NCBI GenBank assembly: GCA_902578315.1
Contig: CACHCL010000001.1
Location: 1 to 64,000 of the forward strand
Direction: 5' to 3'
Length of the DNA stretch: 64,000 nucleotides
Origin: an uncultured Pelagibacteraceae bacterium
GTDB lineage: Bacteria > Pseudomonadota > Alphaproteobacteria > Pelagibacterales > Pelagibacteraceae
Positions 1-8,033 of this stretch are shown here, one piece after another. The notes beneath the pieces are model-generated. The model was not told the DNA's origin. It made no database searches and saw only the letters and a program-made list of their open reading frames with translations. A program made the position numbers and the translations under genes. Every line of letters begins with the position of its first letter. Within the stretch, counting starts at the first letter, position 1.

Positions 1-434
1 TGACTATGTAATATTAAACCAAGTTTAAAATCTTTTGTGATGCCTCTAATCTTGACTAGATTGCTTTCTTTAAAAGAAATAAAATAAACATTCTTCTTAA
101 AACCATTACATGTTTCAAGCAATCGATTTAAAGTATTTTTCCTAAGCAGAGGCTTAATCTCAACTAACACTTTTGTATTTACAGTTAAAATTTTTAAAAG
201 ATCACATAGTTTTGTTATCTTGTATTTTTTTAAATTCTTATCAAGAATTGTTCTAGTTTTTTTTCTGATATTGAATAACCTTCTTAAGCTATAATCATGA
301 AAGCAAATGGGTGTATTGTTTTGGGTAAAGTGAATATCAGTCTCAATATTAAACTTTTTTTTTATACACTCTTTAAATGAAGTAATATGATTTTCTCTAA
401 AGTTTTTTTCAATTAATCCTCTGTGTATAAACAT
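1..434 (-). CDS. Glycerophosphodiester phosphodiesterase family protein (3' part outside window)
   Basis: This reading frame opens at an ATG at 434 and runs without a stop to the window edge, so about 144 N-terminal residues are visible. The start shows the GDPD pattern: H4-R5-G6, then E31-T-D33, H46-D47 and E92-x-K94. These are the catalytic histidines and metal-binding acidic residues of the TIM-barrel phosphodiesterases that hydrolyse glycerophosphodiesters to glycerol-3-phosphate and an alcohol. There is no signal peptide, so a cytoplasmic enzyme is likely. The ATG overlaps the stop of the upstream MFS gene by one base (TAATG), so the two are probably cotranscribed and translationally coupled. 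The family call is firm; the physiological substrate is unknown. Confidence 0.85.
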   Translation of the reverse strand, partial: MFIHRGLIEKNFRENHITSFKECIKKKFNIETDIHFTQNNTPICFHDYSLRRLFNIRKKTRTILDKNLKKYKITKLCDLLKILTVNTKVLVEIKPLLRKNTLNRLLETCNGFKKNVYFISFKESNLVKIRGITKDFKLGLILHS

Positions 435-1648
435 TATTTTAATCCCTTGGTTCTATGCAATATGATCCATCCAAAAAAGAGCAGTAAAAGAACTGAGGCA
501 AAACCTATCCTTTGATTTTCAGTTATGAAAGTAATGGTTCCTACTAAAAATGGGCCAAAAAAAGACGTTAGCTTTCCAGAAGTAGCAAATAAACCAAAGG
601 CTTTATTCTGATCCTCAATTTTTGTTAATTTAGTTATCATGACCCTACTAGCTGATTGTATTGGTCCTATAAATAATCCCAAGAAAAATGAAAAAATAAA
701 AAAACTAATTTTTGACTGTGTAAAAATGATTAAAATGGAGAAGAAAATAAGACATATCAAGGAAAAGGAAATTGTTTTTTTTGAATTATATTTATCATTG
801 AAATATCCACCAAAACTAGCACCTATTAAAGCAGCAACATTCATTAAAACAGACATCATTAAAAGTTCATTTATTGATAGTTTAAATACCCCAACAGCAA
901 AAATACCTCCCATGACAAAAATGGTATTTAAACCATCAGCATAAAGTAGCCGTGCAAACAAAAAACGAGTTGTGTTAGTTAGACCATTATTCCAAAGAAT
1001 CTTTTTTAAACTATTTGATTTTTTTTTGTTTGGTTCAACTTTTTTATATTTTGTTTGACTTAATAGTGGATAGGAAAAAATGAGAAACCAAAGGGCTACA
1101 AAAATGGCAGTGGATCTAAAATTAATTTTTTGATCTAAATCGATTAAATAATTTGATTGAATTAATAAAATAATGGTCAAAATAAGTGTGATAATGCCAC
1201 CTAAATACCCCAGCGCAAAAGCAAAACCAGACACCTTTCCCACATGTTGTTTATCCGCTGAATGAATTAATAATGAATTATAGAAAATAGAACTTAGTTC
1301 ATAAAAATAGTTTGCCAAACAAACTATGATTAAGGTAAATAAAATATATTCAGTAGATGGTTTTGCAAACCATAATGCTGCTGTAAAAAGTATACATAAA
1401 TAGGTGCTTGATTTTAAGATAATTGAGTTTAAATTCTTCTTATCAGCTAAATTTCCTAAAAAGGGTCCGCTTAATGCAATGCATAGTCCTGATACTGAAA
1501 TGGCCCAACCCCAATATGCCTGGCCATTAACCATATCTTGAACAATTGACTCCGCAAAATAATTTGAGAAAACAAAAGTTATAATAACTGTTGTAAAGGC
1601 AGAATTAGCAAAATCATAAAGAGAAAATTTATAAGATTTTAAATTCAT
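434..1648 (-). CDS. MFS transporter, UMF1/Atg22-like family
   Basis: A 404-residue polytopic membrane protein with roughly twelve hydrophobic segments. The N-terminus (YDFANSAFTT near residues 11-20, then an immediate first membrane helix) is characteristic of the UMF1 branch of the major facilitator superfamily, related to fungal Atg22 effluxers. A GNLADK loop after the second helix resembles the MFS loop 2-3 motif. The bacterial substrates of this branch are not settled; small organic solutes are a reasonable guess. Its stop overlaps the start of the GDPD-family gene, so import or export linked to glycerophosphodiester use is possible, but this is inference from position only. Confidence 0.8.
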   Translation of the reverse strand: MNLKSYKFSLYDFANSAFTTVIITFVFSNYFAESIVQDMVNGQAYWGWAISVSGLCIALSGPFLGNLADKKNLNSIILKSSTYLCILFTAALWFAKPSTEYILFTLIIVCLANYFYELSSIFYNSLLIHSADKQHVGKVSGFAFALGYLGGIITLILTIILLIQSNYLIDLDQKINFRSTAIFVALWFLIFSYPLLSQTKYKKVEPNKKKSNSLKKILWNNGLTNTTRFLFARLLYADGLNTIFVMGGIFAVGVFKLSINELLMMSVLMNVAALIGASFGGYFNDKYNSKKTISFSLICLIFFSILIIFTQSKISFFIFSFFLGLFIGPIQSASRVMITKLTKIEDQNKAFGLFATSGKLTSFFGPFLVGTITFITENQRIGFASVLLLLFFGWIILHRTKGLK

Positions 1649-1702
1649 GCTAATTTAATATCTTATAAATCCAGAACCACGATCGCTAAAAGTTTTTTCA
1701 TT

Positions 1703-2665
1703 TTAAAGTTTATTACAATTGTACCCTAAATTTATTAGGTTTAATTTATTACATTGATCTGCAAATCTTATTTCATCTATGTACAAAATTTGAACTGTTG
1801 TCGCTTCCTCATACTTCCATTTAGTTTTCACTTTTTTTCCTTTAGCCTTTATTTGATTTGCTCTGTCTTGATAAATACCAAAATTTGTTGACGAGAGTGA
1901 TGAGTTTCCTGGCATTTTATTTTGCATATCTACAATTTTTTTGCCGTTAACCCATATGAATAAACTTTTCTTATTTGGTGTATGTACTATTACATCTATC
2001 CACTTTCCTAAGTGATTAGAAAAATGTTTTAAATCAAAAAAAGGTGGATCGTGATATTTTTCGCTTATTTTTCTACAAATATTTTTTCCCAGAAGTTTTT
2101 TGCTAATTTTCACGCACTCATTGTCGTGAAGAAAACTTCTTAACTGTACATTTACAATTCCTTCAGGTGAAATACCCATTCTATAATGTGCACCTTTGCC
2201 TTTTCTATGTATTTGATTGAATATAAGTGGCGTATTTGAATGAATATAATTTTTAGGGATTAATACGGAAAATGAAAGCCATTTACTTCCCCAATCCCGA
2301 TACTTTGTTCCTATAAAAACTCGTCGTGCTCCCTCATAGCAATTGTTCCAGTTATTTTTGCTATCATTTGATTTCTTGTATATCCCACAATCACCTGGAT
2401 GACTTTCAAATTTAATAGAGATATTATCATCTCTTGAAATTTCATCTGTGATTATCAAACAGTGATCAGGTCCTTTACCATTTTGCCAGCATGAATCCCA
2501 ATGGTTCATTCTTAATTTTTTACCTTCAAGAACATTATCAGGTAAATTAATTAAACGACTATTACCACTACTTTTGCTTCCAGCTAATTCTTTCCACACT
2601 ATTGGATCAGCATATGAATTATTTAAAAAGAGAAAAAATAATAAAAATATAGACAAACTTTTCAT
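1703..2665 (-). CDS. Secreted polysaccharide-lyase-like protein (heparin lyase fold)
   Basis: A 320-residue protein with a clear signal peptide (basic start, long hydrophobic stretch, likely cut after Ala19). The mature part carries the GDCG motif, several cysteines suggesting disulfides, RRVFIG, a WLSFSVLIP strand and a C-terminal FGIYQDR plus ILYIDEIRF. This pattern fits the jelly-roll heparin-lyase/glucuronan-lyase superfamily (Polysacc_lyase, PF14099). It would act in the periplasm or be secreted and cleave uronic-acid-containing glycans. A diverged relative with the same GDCG and GIYQ signatures lies at 47936-48745. Catalytic residues cannot be assigned with certainty from sequence alone, so lyase activity is inferred from fold resemblance. 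Confidence 0.65.
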   Translation of the reverse strand: MKSLSIFLLFFLFLNNSYADPIVWKELAGSKSSGNSRLINLPDNVLEGKKLRMNHWDSCWQNGKGPDHCLIITDEISRDDNISIKFESHPGDCGIYKKSNDSKNNWNNCYEGARRVFIGTKYRDWGSKWLSFSVLIPKNYIHSNTPLIFNQIHRKGKGAHYRMGISPEGIVNVQLRSFLHDNECVKISKKLLGKNICRKISEKYHDPPFFDLKHFSNHLGKWIDVIVHTPNKKSLFIWVNGKKIVDMQNKMPGNSSLSSTNFGIYQDRANQIKAKGKKVKTKWKYEEATTVQILYIDEIRFADQCNKLNLINLGYNCNKL

Positions 2666-2741
2666 CGTTAAAATTTAAATTATCAGTATTAAATATTTAT
2701 GAAAAGTAAAAATTATCTTACCAAATTTTCCCTTTCTGTCT

Positions 2742-2763
2742 CCTAGTTTGCACCTAGTCTGCA
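2742..2763. repeat. Paired 11-bp direct repeat, putative integrase arm site (left element)
   Basis: The two units cctagtttgca and cctagtctgca abut exactly and differ by one base. They begin 127 bp to the left of the tRNA-Leu-derived core at 2869. The paired repeat on the other side of the islet (7905-7924) begins 129 bp left of its own core, also has an 11-bp period, but a different sequence. The layout resembles arm-type binding sites of tyrosine recombinases; the role is inferred. Confidence 0.55.
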
Positions 2764-2834
2764 CAAATTAATTTGTCTTGATTTCTAATGTTAATTGAAA
2801 GGTTAAATAAGAAAGTTAAGATTGATAATGTTTT

Positions 2835-2860
2835 GAGACTACCTGAGACTGTCCGAGACA
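2835..2860. repeat. Three 10-bp-phased direct repeats, putative excisionase or arm sites (left element)
   Basis: The hexamers gagact, gagact and gagaca start at 2835, 2845 and 2855, one helical turn apart. The first begins exactly 34 bp before the core at 2869. An equivalent triplet begins exactly 34 bp before the second core (8000, 8010, 8020). Phased direct repeats next to a core are typical of excisionase or integrase binding, but no such gene is present here to test the link. Confidence 0.5.
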
Positions 2861-2868
2861 ATGAAGTT

Positions 2869-2923
2869 AGTGAATCCCTGGTGTTTTAAGTCCTTTGTGT
2901 CTACCAATTTCACCACGAGGGCA
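2869..2923 (-). repeat. Attachment core A: 5' half of tRNA-Leu(UAA), truncated
   Basis: A 55-bp sequence matching 8034-8088 with three mismatches, all within the four bases 2879-2882. Read on the minus strand it begins with an acceptor 5' strand GCCCTCG, a D-arm with TGGTAGACAC and an anticodon loop containing TAA (CTTAAAA), which is the 5' half of a bacterial tRNA-Leu(UAA). There is no variable arm, T-arm or 3' acceptor strand, so it cannot make a tRNA. It is best read as an integration footprint (att core). Calling it a tRNA pseudogene would also be fair. Confidence 0.8.
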
Positions 2924-3001
2924 TAAATGAATTTCATAAGTGTTTATGCCAATATTTATAATTGAACAAGAGGAATAAGTAAATTTTTTTTATTTTATCT
3001 T

Positions 3002-3026
3002 TTTAGGTACTGGTCTGGTACAGGTT
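3002..3026. repeat. Paired 11-bp repeat, putative P'-side arm site
   Basis: Contains ggtactggt at 3006-3014 and ggtacaggt at 3017-3025, an 11-bp period. The 25-bp block matches 7901-7925 at 22 positions in the same orientation. It lies about 80 bp right of core A and ends about 30 bp before the stop of the restriction-modification gene. The same motif therefore flanks both ends of the cargo gene, as expected for integrase arm sites on the two sides of an attP. Confidence 0.6.
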
Positions 3027-3057
3027 ATCCTAGAAGGTCCTATACCTTATATAAAGT

Positions 3058-6000
3058 TTATACTAAATTAATTTTTGGAATTTTTTTTATCAATTTTTGT
3101 GTTTCCACTGAAATATGAATTATTTTTAACAATAAATTAAAAGAATAAGACGGATCTTTCATAGCTTCTTTGTTAAATTCATTAATATCATTTGTAAAAC
3201 CAGTTTTATCATCCTTTTTAACTGAATGTCGTTCCATTATCCATTCGATTGCAGATTTTCCACTTAATCTATAATCATAAGCCTCAAGTGGTATATCTTT
3301 AATAGTAATATAATTATTAAATTTAATTTGAGTTTTATCAGGACTAGATCTTGTACCAACAAAATTTATTTGAGATATATTGTAAAACTCTTCTTTAGGA
3401 TATTTTTTTTTGTTATTATGAAAATCTACATTAAATTTTGCACCATATAATCTTTGATTATCAAAATCTAAATGTAGGTTTGATAGTTTTTTTCCTATAT
3501 CATAGATTTGCATAAAATCTTTATACTTTACTATTGGAATTCTAGGCATTCCCTTTATTAAATTATTATGAAATTTTTTCCTGTAATGATCTGAATGTAA
3601 AATTCCATATACATAATAAAAAATTTGGTCCTCAGTTACTTTTTTATTTAATTTTTTTTTAAAAAGAGAGACTATTTCTGGATTTAAGTTATTTACTACA
3701 GTAGATTTGTCTTGGAATAAACTACTCTGATTATCATCATCATTATTATTTTTATCATTGTAATAAATATACCTTGGAAATGTATGTGAAGTATTAAGCA
3801 AATGATATTCAAAAGGTTTATTTACCATTAAACAACTAAATTCACTAAAACCAGTGGTAATAACTATCGACATATTTTTATGTTTTTTTGGAAAGATTTG
3901 CTGGTGTTTTCTAGGTCTTGATACAATAAAATTATCTAAATAACACCATGTAGAAACAAATGGTCGATACAAAACTTTTTGAATTTTTTTTTCATCAAAT
4001 CTATATTTTTGTTTTCTCCTAAATTGAGCTTCTAATGTACTATCCCACTTTATATCTTTATCCTTAAAATTAATCTTATTATAATTTATTTTTTGATCAA
4101 TTAAGCTATTAAATTTTTTTGTCATATTTCTTGTTATATTTATTAATTTTGATTTAGAAAAATTAATAGCATACGAGTCTCTTGCTGATGCAAAACCACT
4201 TGATGTAATTGAAAAAAGATAATTTTTAAAGTCTACATCATTTTTGTTAATTGAAATATATTTATCAAATTCTTTGTTGGTTTGGTTAATCCAATCATTA
4301 TTTTTATCAGGTGTAATTGATACAAAAAGATTCTTATCTTCGATATTCTTTATAGATTTTAAATTAAATATTTTATTTAATTTTTGTTCTTTTGTTAAAT
4401 AATCTCCAATATCATAATATTTAATATCAGCTTTTTTATTTTGTTTATTTTTATTTTTAACAAGAATTGTAATTGCAACTGGTGTCCTCGAACCCTCACC
4501 AAAAACATTACCTTTTTCCTTACGTCTTATTTCACCTTGAGTTCTCGCATTTCCTCTCAGATTAAATATATAAATACTGCTAAATTCTTCTTCAAAACAT
4601 TTCCTTAATCCATCTGTTGCATTAGCATCTATCCAACTTGCATTGGTAACAAATCCTATAATACCCTCATCTTTTATTCTATCTGATGCCCATCTAAATG
4701 CCCTTATATAACTATCATATATCTTATTTTTATTTGAAGAATTTGAGTTCTTCACATAGGTTTCATAGATTTTTGAATCTAAATTTCTATAAGAAACATT
4801 TGCAGCATCATCACTAAAAGATTTTTGACCAGCTGAATATGGTGGATTACCAATTATCACTCTAATATCTCTTTTTTTTTGATTAGTTCTTCTGTTAGAA
4901 TTATCAGGTAGTAAATCAGCTATTAAATCTCTCTCTTGTTCATATAACTGAAAAGTATCAGTCAACACTGACCCACTAAAAGGTCGATACGAGTTCTCTT
5001 TAATTATTTCTTGGTAAACAGACTCTATATTAATACCAGCGATATAGTATGCTAATAGAACAATTTCATTACAATGTATTTCGTTTATGAATTTATGTTT
5101 TAAATTTTTTTTATCAATCAATTTCGATTGAATTAATCTTGTTATAAAGGTTCCAGTTCCTGCAAACGGATCCAAAATATGTATATTTTTTTCAGATAAA
5201 GATGAATTAAAATCTCGAATAAGTACATCATTAGTAGATTTTAATATAAAATCTACTACTTCAACTGGAGTATAAACTATTCCAAGTTTATTAGTTGTTA
5301 TTGGGAATGCATTTTTGAAAAATCTTTCATACAACTCATTAATTAATGTTGTTCTTCCTTTGGATGTTACTATATCTGAAGCTCTTCTTTTTACGCTGTC
5401 ATAAAATTTTTCAAGTGATTTTGTCTCAACTTTTATATTATAATCATAAATATTTGTTAAAACATTGTGAATTGCTTTTGAAACTGCATTATCTTTTACG
5501 AATTCATTTCCTTGAAATAATGTATCAAAAACGGGTTTTGTTATTATATGTTGAGCCAGCATTTCAATTGCATCATTTTCAGATATTTCAGGATTCAAAT
5601 CGTCTCTAATTTCTCTTAGAAACAGTTCAAATGTTTTCCTTTCTTTAGACTTTTTATTTACTAAAATTGAATTTAATCTTGAAATATGTGTCTGAGCTAT
5701 TTTGGCGATATCATTTGCCCAATTTTCCCAATAATCTCTTGTTCCGCATTTATCAACTATTTTTGCCTTAATTGCTTTGGATAAATCATTTATTTCAAAA
5801 GATAATTGATTTGTTTTTAAATCATCATCTTTTTTATTTTCAATATTAATAATATTATCATCAGTGTCTGATACTACTTTTGCTGAGGTTTTAATGTCAT
5901 CAATTTCAGCAGTTAAGGACTCAAGTTCATCATTATAGTTAATTATATCTATTTTATCTGAAACATCTTCACCTAACTTTATTTTGTTAATTGTACTATC

Positions 6001-7884
6001 TAGTCTTTCATCATGTGCTCTAAGAGCATTTAAAATTTGCCATACAACACTGTATTTCTCGTTATTATCAAGAGCTCTTTCAGGTGTTACACCTGGTGCG
6101 ATTGTGACAGGTATCACCACATAACCAATATCTTTTCCCTCTGCTTTTCTCATTACTCTTCCAACAGACTGAACAACATCTACTTGACTTTTTTTAGGGT
6201 GAAGAAACATTATTGCATCAAGAGATGGCACATCTACTCCTTCAGATAAACACCTAACATTTGATAAAATTCTACATTGATCATCTGGAATTTCTTCTTT
6301 AAGCCAATTTAAATGTTCTGTTCTCCTATCAGCATTAAAGGTTCCATCAATATGTTTTACATCAATATTAAGTTCTATTTTTTCATTTTTGTTTTTGTAG
6401 GTATAATCTTTAATTACATTTTTAAATTCACTTTCAAAAATTTTGGAAATTTCTATATTTTGGGAAAAGGCTAGAGCTCTTTTTATTGGGCTATGATTAT
6501 TATTGTCAAAACCAACTTTAGCTAAGGCTTTATAGCAACCAATAATTTTTGTAGCATCGTCAAGTCTAAGCTCTGAGCCGTCTTCAAATGATTTTTGAAG
6601 ATCTCTACTTACTTTTGTTTCATCTATTGCAAGAATAACTACTTTATAGTCTGATAAAAGATTATTTTCTACAGCCCAATTAAATCCTCTAAAAAAAAGT
6701 GTTTCACCATAAATTTTTTTATCATCCATTGAAGCTAACGCAATATCCTCTCCTTTTGCTTTAGATTTAGCTTTCTCTCCATAAATTTTTGGTGTAGCAG
6801 TCATGTAAAGTCTTTTTTTTCCTTTAATAACTGCATTGTCATGAATTTTTACAAAATTAGTTTCATCTTCATCAAATAAAGTCGCACCTGTAGTTCTGTG
6901 AGCTTCATCACAAATAATTAAATCAAAGTCTGGGATATCAAATTGTTTTTGAGCTTTTTCTATAACATCAATTGATTGGTAGGTCGAAAAAATAACTATC
7001 ATTTTATTTTTTTCACAATTTTTAATTTGTTTTGATAAATCCTCTGAATTTGTTGTCGCTGGAAATGCAAGATCATTCAATGATATTTCAATTTTATCAT
7101 CTGATGGTTTTCTTTTTCCCACTTTCACATCTGAACAAGCTGAAAAAGCATAAAAATCATCAATAGAATCATTTTTCCACTCTCTTACAGTTTGAGACAT
7201 GAGTGCTAAAGATGGAACAATATATAAAATCAATTTATTTTTTGATTTTAATTTTTCAGCGATATTTAAGGCTGTGAAAGTTTTTCCAGTACCACAAGCC
7301 ATAATAAGTTTACCACGATCGTTTTTATTTAAACCAGATAAAACAGCATCCACTGCTTTCATTTGATGGTCCCGTAATTCTTTTTTTTTGTTTAATACAA
7401 CTTTTTCATCTTTTAAATATGATAACCAATCAATCCGACTCTCTTGTAATTCATTCAATTGAATTCTTTGATATTTTTTGTCTAAATTATTAAATACTTT
7501 TTTTGCATTTATTCCTATATCTTGAGAAGAAGTATCTATAAGAATTAGTCTTTCAAAATCATCAGTTGAAGAAGCTGAAATAAATGAGTCTATATCTGAT
7601 TTAGAAATAGTATGTTCAGATTTATAACACTTACATTGAATTGCACAAAATTTATCACTTCCATTTATTTTTGCTACTAAATCTATTCCAATGTCTAATT
7701 TAGAATAATTTTTGTTTGCTTTTGACCAATCTTTATAATGCCAAATTTTTGAAAATTGTTGTTTTTGTAATGGATCATTTTCAAAAAAAATTTTACACAT
7801 TTTTTCAAAAACATCCCCTAGATCTTTATCATTTTTAGCTTTTTTTCTGATAATTTTAATAGCTTCTGAAAAATTTGAGTCCAT
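3058..7884 (-). CDS. Single-chain restriction-modification enzyme, Type ISP-like (Mrr-like nuclease, SF2 translocase, N6-adenine methyltransferase)
   Basis: A 1608-residue protein that unites restriction and modification. Residues 1-160 form an Mrr-like PD-(D/E)xK nuclease (GID68, Q83-C-K85). Residues 165-600 are a superfamily 2 translocase: Walker A ACGTGKT at 196-202, DEAH at 326-329, TAT at 362-364, SEGVDVP at 547-553 and QSVGRVMR at 572-579. A helical spacer follows. Residues 870-1100 are a gamma-class N6-adenine methyltransferase with DPFAGTGTF at 905-913 and NPPY at 1013-1016. The C-terminal 450 residues should hold target recognition. Order and length match Type ISP enzymes such as LlaGI and LlaBIII. 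The frame is intact and all key motifs are present, so it is probably active. It is the only gene between the two tRNA-derived repeats, and its start lies 17 bp from an arm-like repeat. Confidence 0.88.
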   Translation of the reverse strand: MDSNFSEAIKIIRKKAKNDKDLGDVFEKMCKIFFENDPLQKQQFSKIWHYKDWSKANKNYSKLDIGIDLVAKINGSDKFCAIQCKCYKSEHTISKSDIDSFISASSTDDFERLILIDTSSQDIGINAKKVFNNLDKKYQRIQLNELQESRIDWLSYLKDEKVVLNKKKELRDHQMKAVDAVLSGLNKNDRGKLIMACGTGKTFTALNIAEKLKSKNKLILYIVPSLALMSQTVREWKNDSIDDFYAFSACSDVKVGKRKPSDDKIEISLNDLAFPATTNSEDLSKQIKNCEKNKMIVIFSTYQSIDVIEKAQKQFDIPDFDLIICDEAHRTTGATLFDEDETNFVKIHDNAVIKGKKRLYMTATPKIYGEKAKSKAKGEDIALASMDDKKIYGETLFFRGFNWAVENNLLSDYKVVILAIDETKVSRDLQKSFEDGSELRLDDATKIIGCYKALAKVGFDNNNHSPIKRALAFSQNIEISKIFESEFKNVIKDYTYKNKNEKIELNIDVKHIDGTFNADRRTEHLNWLKEEIPDDQCRILSNVRCLSEGVDVPSLDAIMFLHPKKSQVDVVQSVGRVMRKAEGKDIGYVVIPVTIAPGVTPERALDNNEKYSVVWQILNALRAHDERLDSTINKIKLGEDVSDKIDIINYNDELESLTAEIDDIKTSAKVVSDTDDNIINIENKKDDDLKTNQLSFEINDLSKAIKAKIVDKCGTRDYWENWANDIAKIAQTHISRLNSILVNKKSKERKTFELFLREIRDDLNPEISENDAIEMLAQHIITKPVFDTLFQGNEFVKDNAVSKAIHNVLTNIYDYNIKVETKSLEKFYDSVKRRASDIVTSKGRTTLINELYERFFKNAFPITTNKLGIVYTPVEVVDFILKSTNDVLIRDFNSSLSEKNIHILDPFAGTGTFITRLIQSKLIDKKNLKHKFINEIHCNEIVLLAYYIAGINIESVYQEIIKENSYRPFSGSVLTDTFQLYEQERDLIADLLPDNSNRRTNQKKRDIRVIIGNPPYSAGQKSFSDDAANVSYRNLDSKIYETYVKNSNSSNKNKIYDSYIRAFRWASDRIKDEGIIGFVTNASWIDANATDGLRKCFEEEFSSIYIFNLRGNARTQGEIRRKEKGNVFGEGSRTPVAITILVKNKNKQNKKADIKYYDIGDYLTKEQKLNKIFNLKSIKNIEDKNLFVSITPDKNNDWINQTNKEFDKYISINKNDVDFKNYLFSITSSGFASARDSYAINFSKSKLINITRNMTKKFNSLIDQKINYNKINFKDKDIKWDSTLEAQFRRKQKYRFDEKKIQKVLYRPFVSTWCYLDNFIVSRPRKHQQIFPKKHKNMSIVITTGFSEFSCLMVNKPFEYHLLNTSHTFPRYIYYNDKNNNDDDNQSSLFQDKSTVVNNLNPEIVSLFKKKLNKKVTEDQIFYYVYGILHSDHYRKKFHNNLIKGMPRIPIVKYKDFMQIYDIGKKLSNLHLDFDNQRLYGAKFNVDFHNNKKKYPKEEFYNISQINFVGTRSSPDKTQIKFNNYITIKDIPLEAYDYRLSGKSAIEWIMERHSVKKDDKTGFTNDINEFNKEAMKDPSYSFNLLLKIIHISVETQKLIKKIPKINLV

Positions 7885-7900
7885 GAAACTATATTATCTC

Positions 7901-7925
7901 TTTAGGTACTGGTTTGATACTGGTT
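7901..7925. repeat. Paired 11-bp repeat, putative P-side arm site
   Basis: Contains ggtactggt at 7905-7913 and gatactggt at 7916-7924 (11-bp period). It is the same-orientation counterpart of 3002-3026. It sits immediately upstream of the restriction-modification start codon at 7884 and 129 bp left of core B, so it may also overlap that gene's promoter and couple recombinase binding to expression. That coupling is speculative. Confidence 0.6.
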
Positions 7926-7999
7926 TTAAAGATTAATATACTGAGATTCTTTATGAAAATGTTTACAAATTATAAAGATGCTAATGTTTAAAAGAATTT

Positions 8000-8025
8000 A
8001 AGACTACGTTAGACTACTATGGACT
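8000..8025. repeat. Three 10-bp-phased direct repeats next to core B
   Basis: Hexamers aagact, tagact and tggact begin at 8000, 8010 and 8020. The set starts exactly 34 bp before core B, the same distance as the gagact triplet has from core A. The shared centre is (a/g)gact. Candidate excisionase or accessory-factor sites; alternatively operator sites for the nearby gene. Confidence 0.5.
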
Positions 8026-8033
8026 GACTAAAA

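Larger units (their letters stand above)
2666..3057. other. Gene-free spacer carrying attachment-site-like repeats
   Basis: These 392 bases contain no convincing gene. They hold, from left to right, a paired 11-bp direct repeat (2742-2763), three 10-bp-phased repeats (2835-2860), a 55-bp tRNA-Leu-derived core (2869-2923), an 8-bp inverted repeat (2920-2927 with 2943-2950) and another paired 11-bp repeat (3002-3026) just downstream of the restriction-modification gene. The spacing mirrors the region 7901-8088. Confidence 0.85.

Noticed and set aside
1-2665. Assigning the GDPD, MFS and lyase genes firmly to a second mobile element
   Set aside because: Only one end of that possible element is visible; without the far attachment site it cannot be shown.
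5346-6249. Plus-strand reading frames of 70-87 codons opposite the restriction-modification gene
   Set aside because: They lack recognisable motifs or ribosome-binding sites and lie wholly inside a long, motif-confirmed gene on the other strand.
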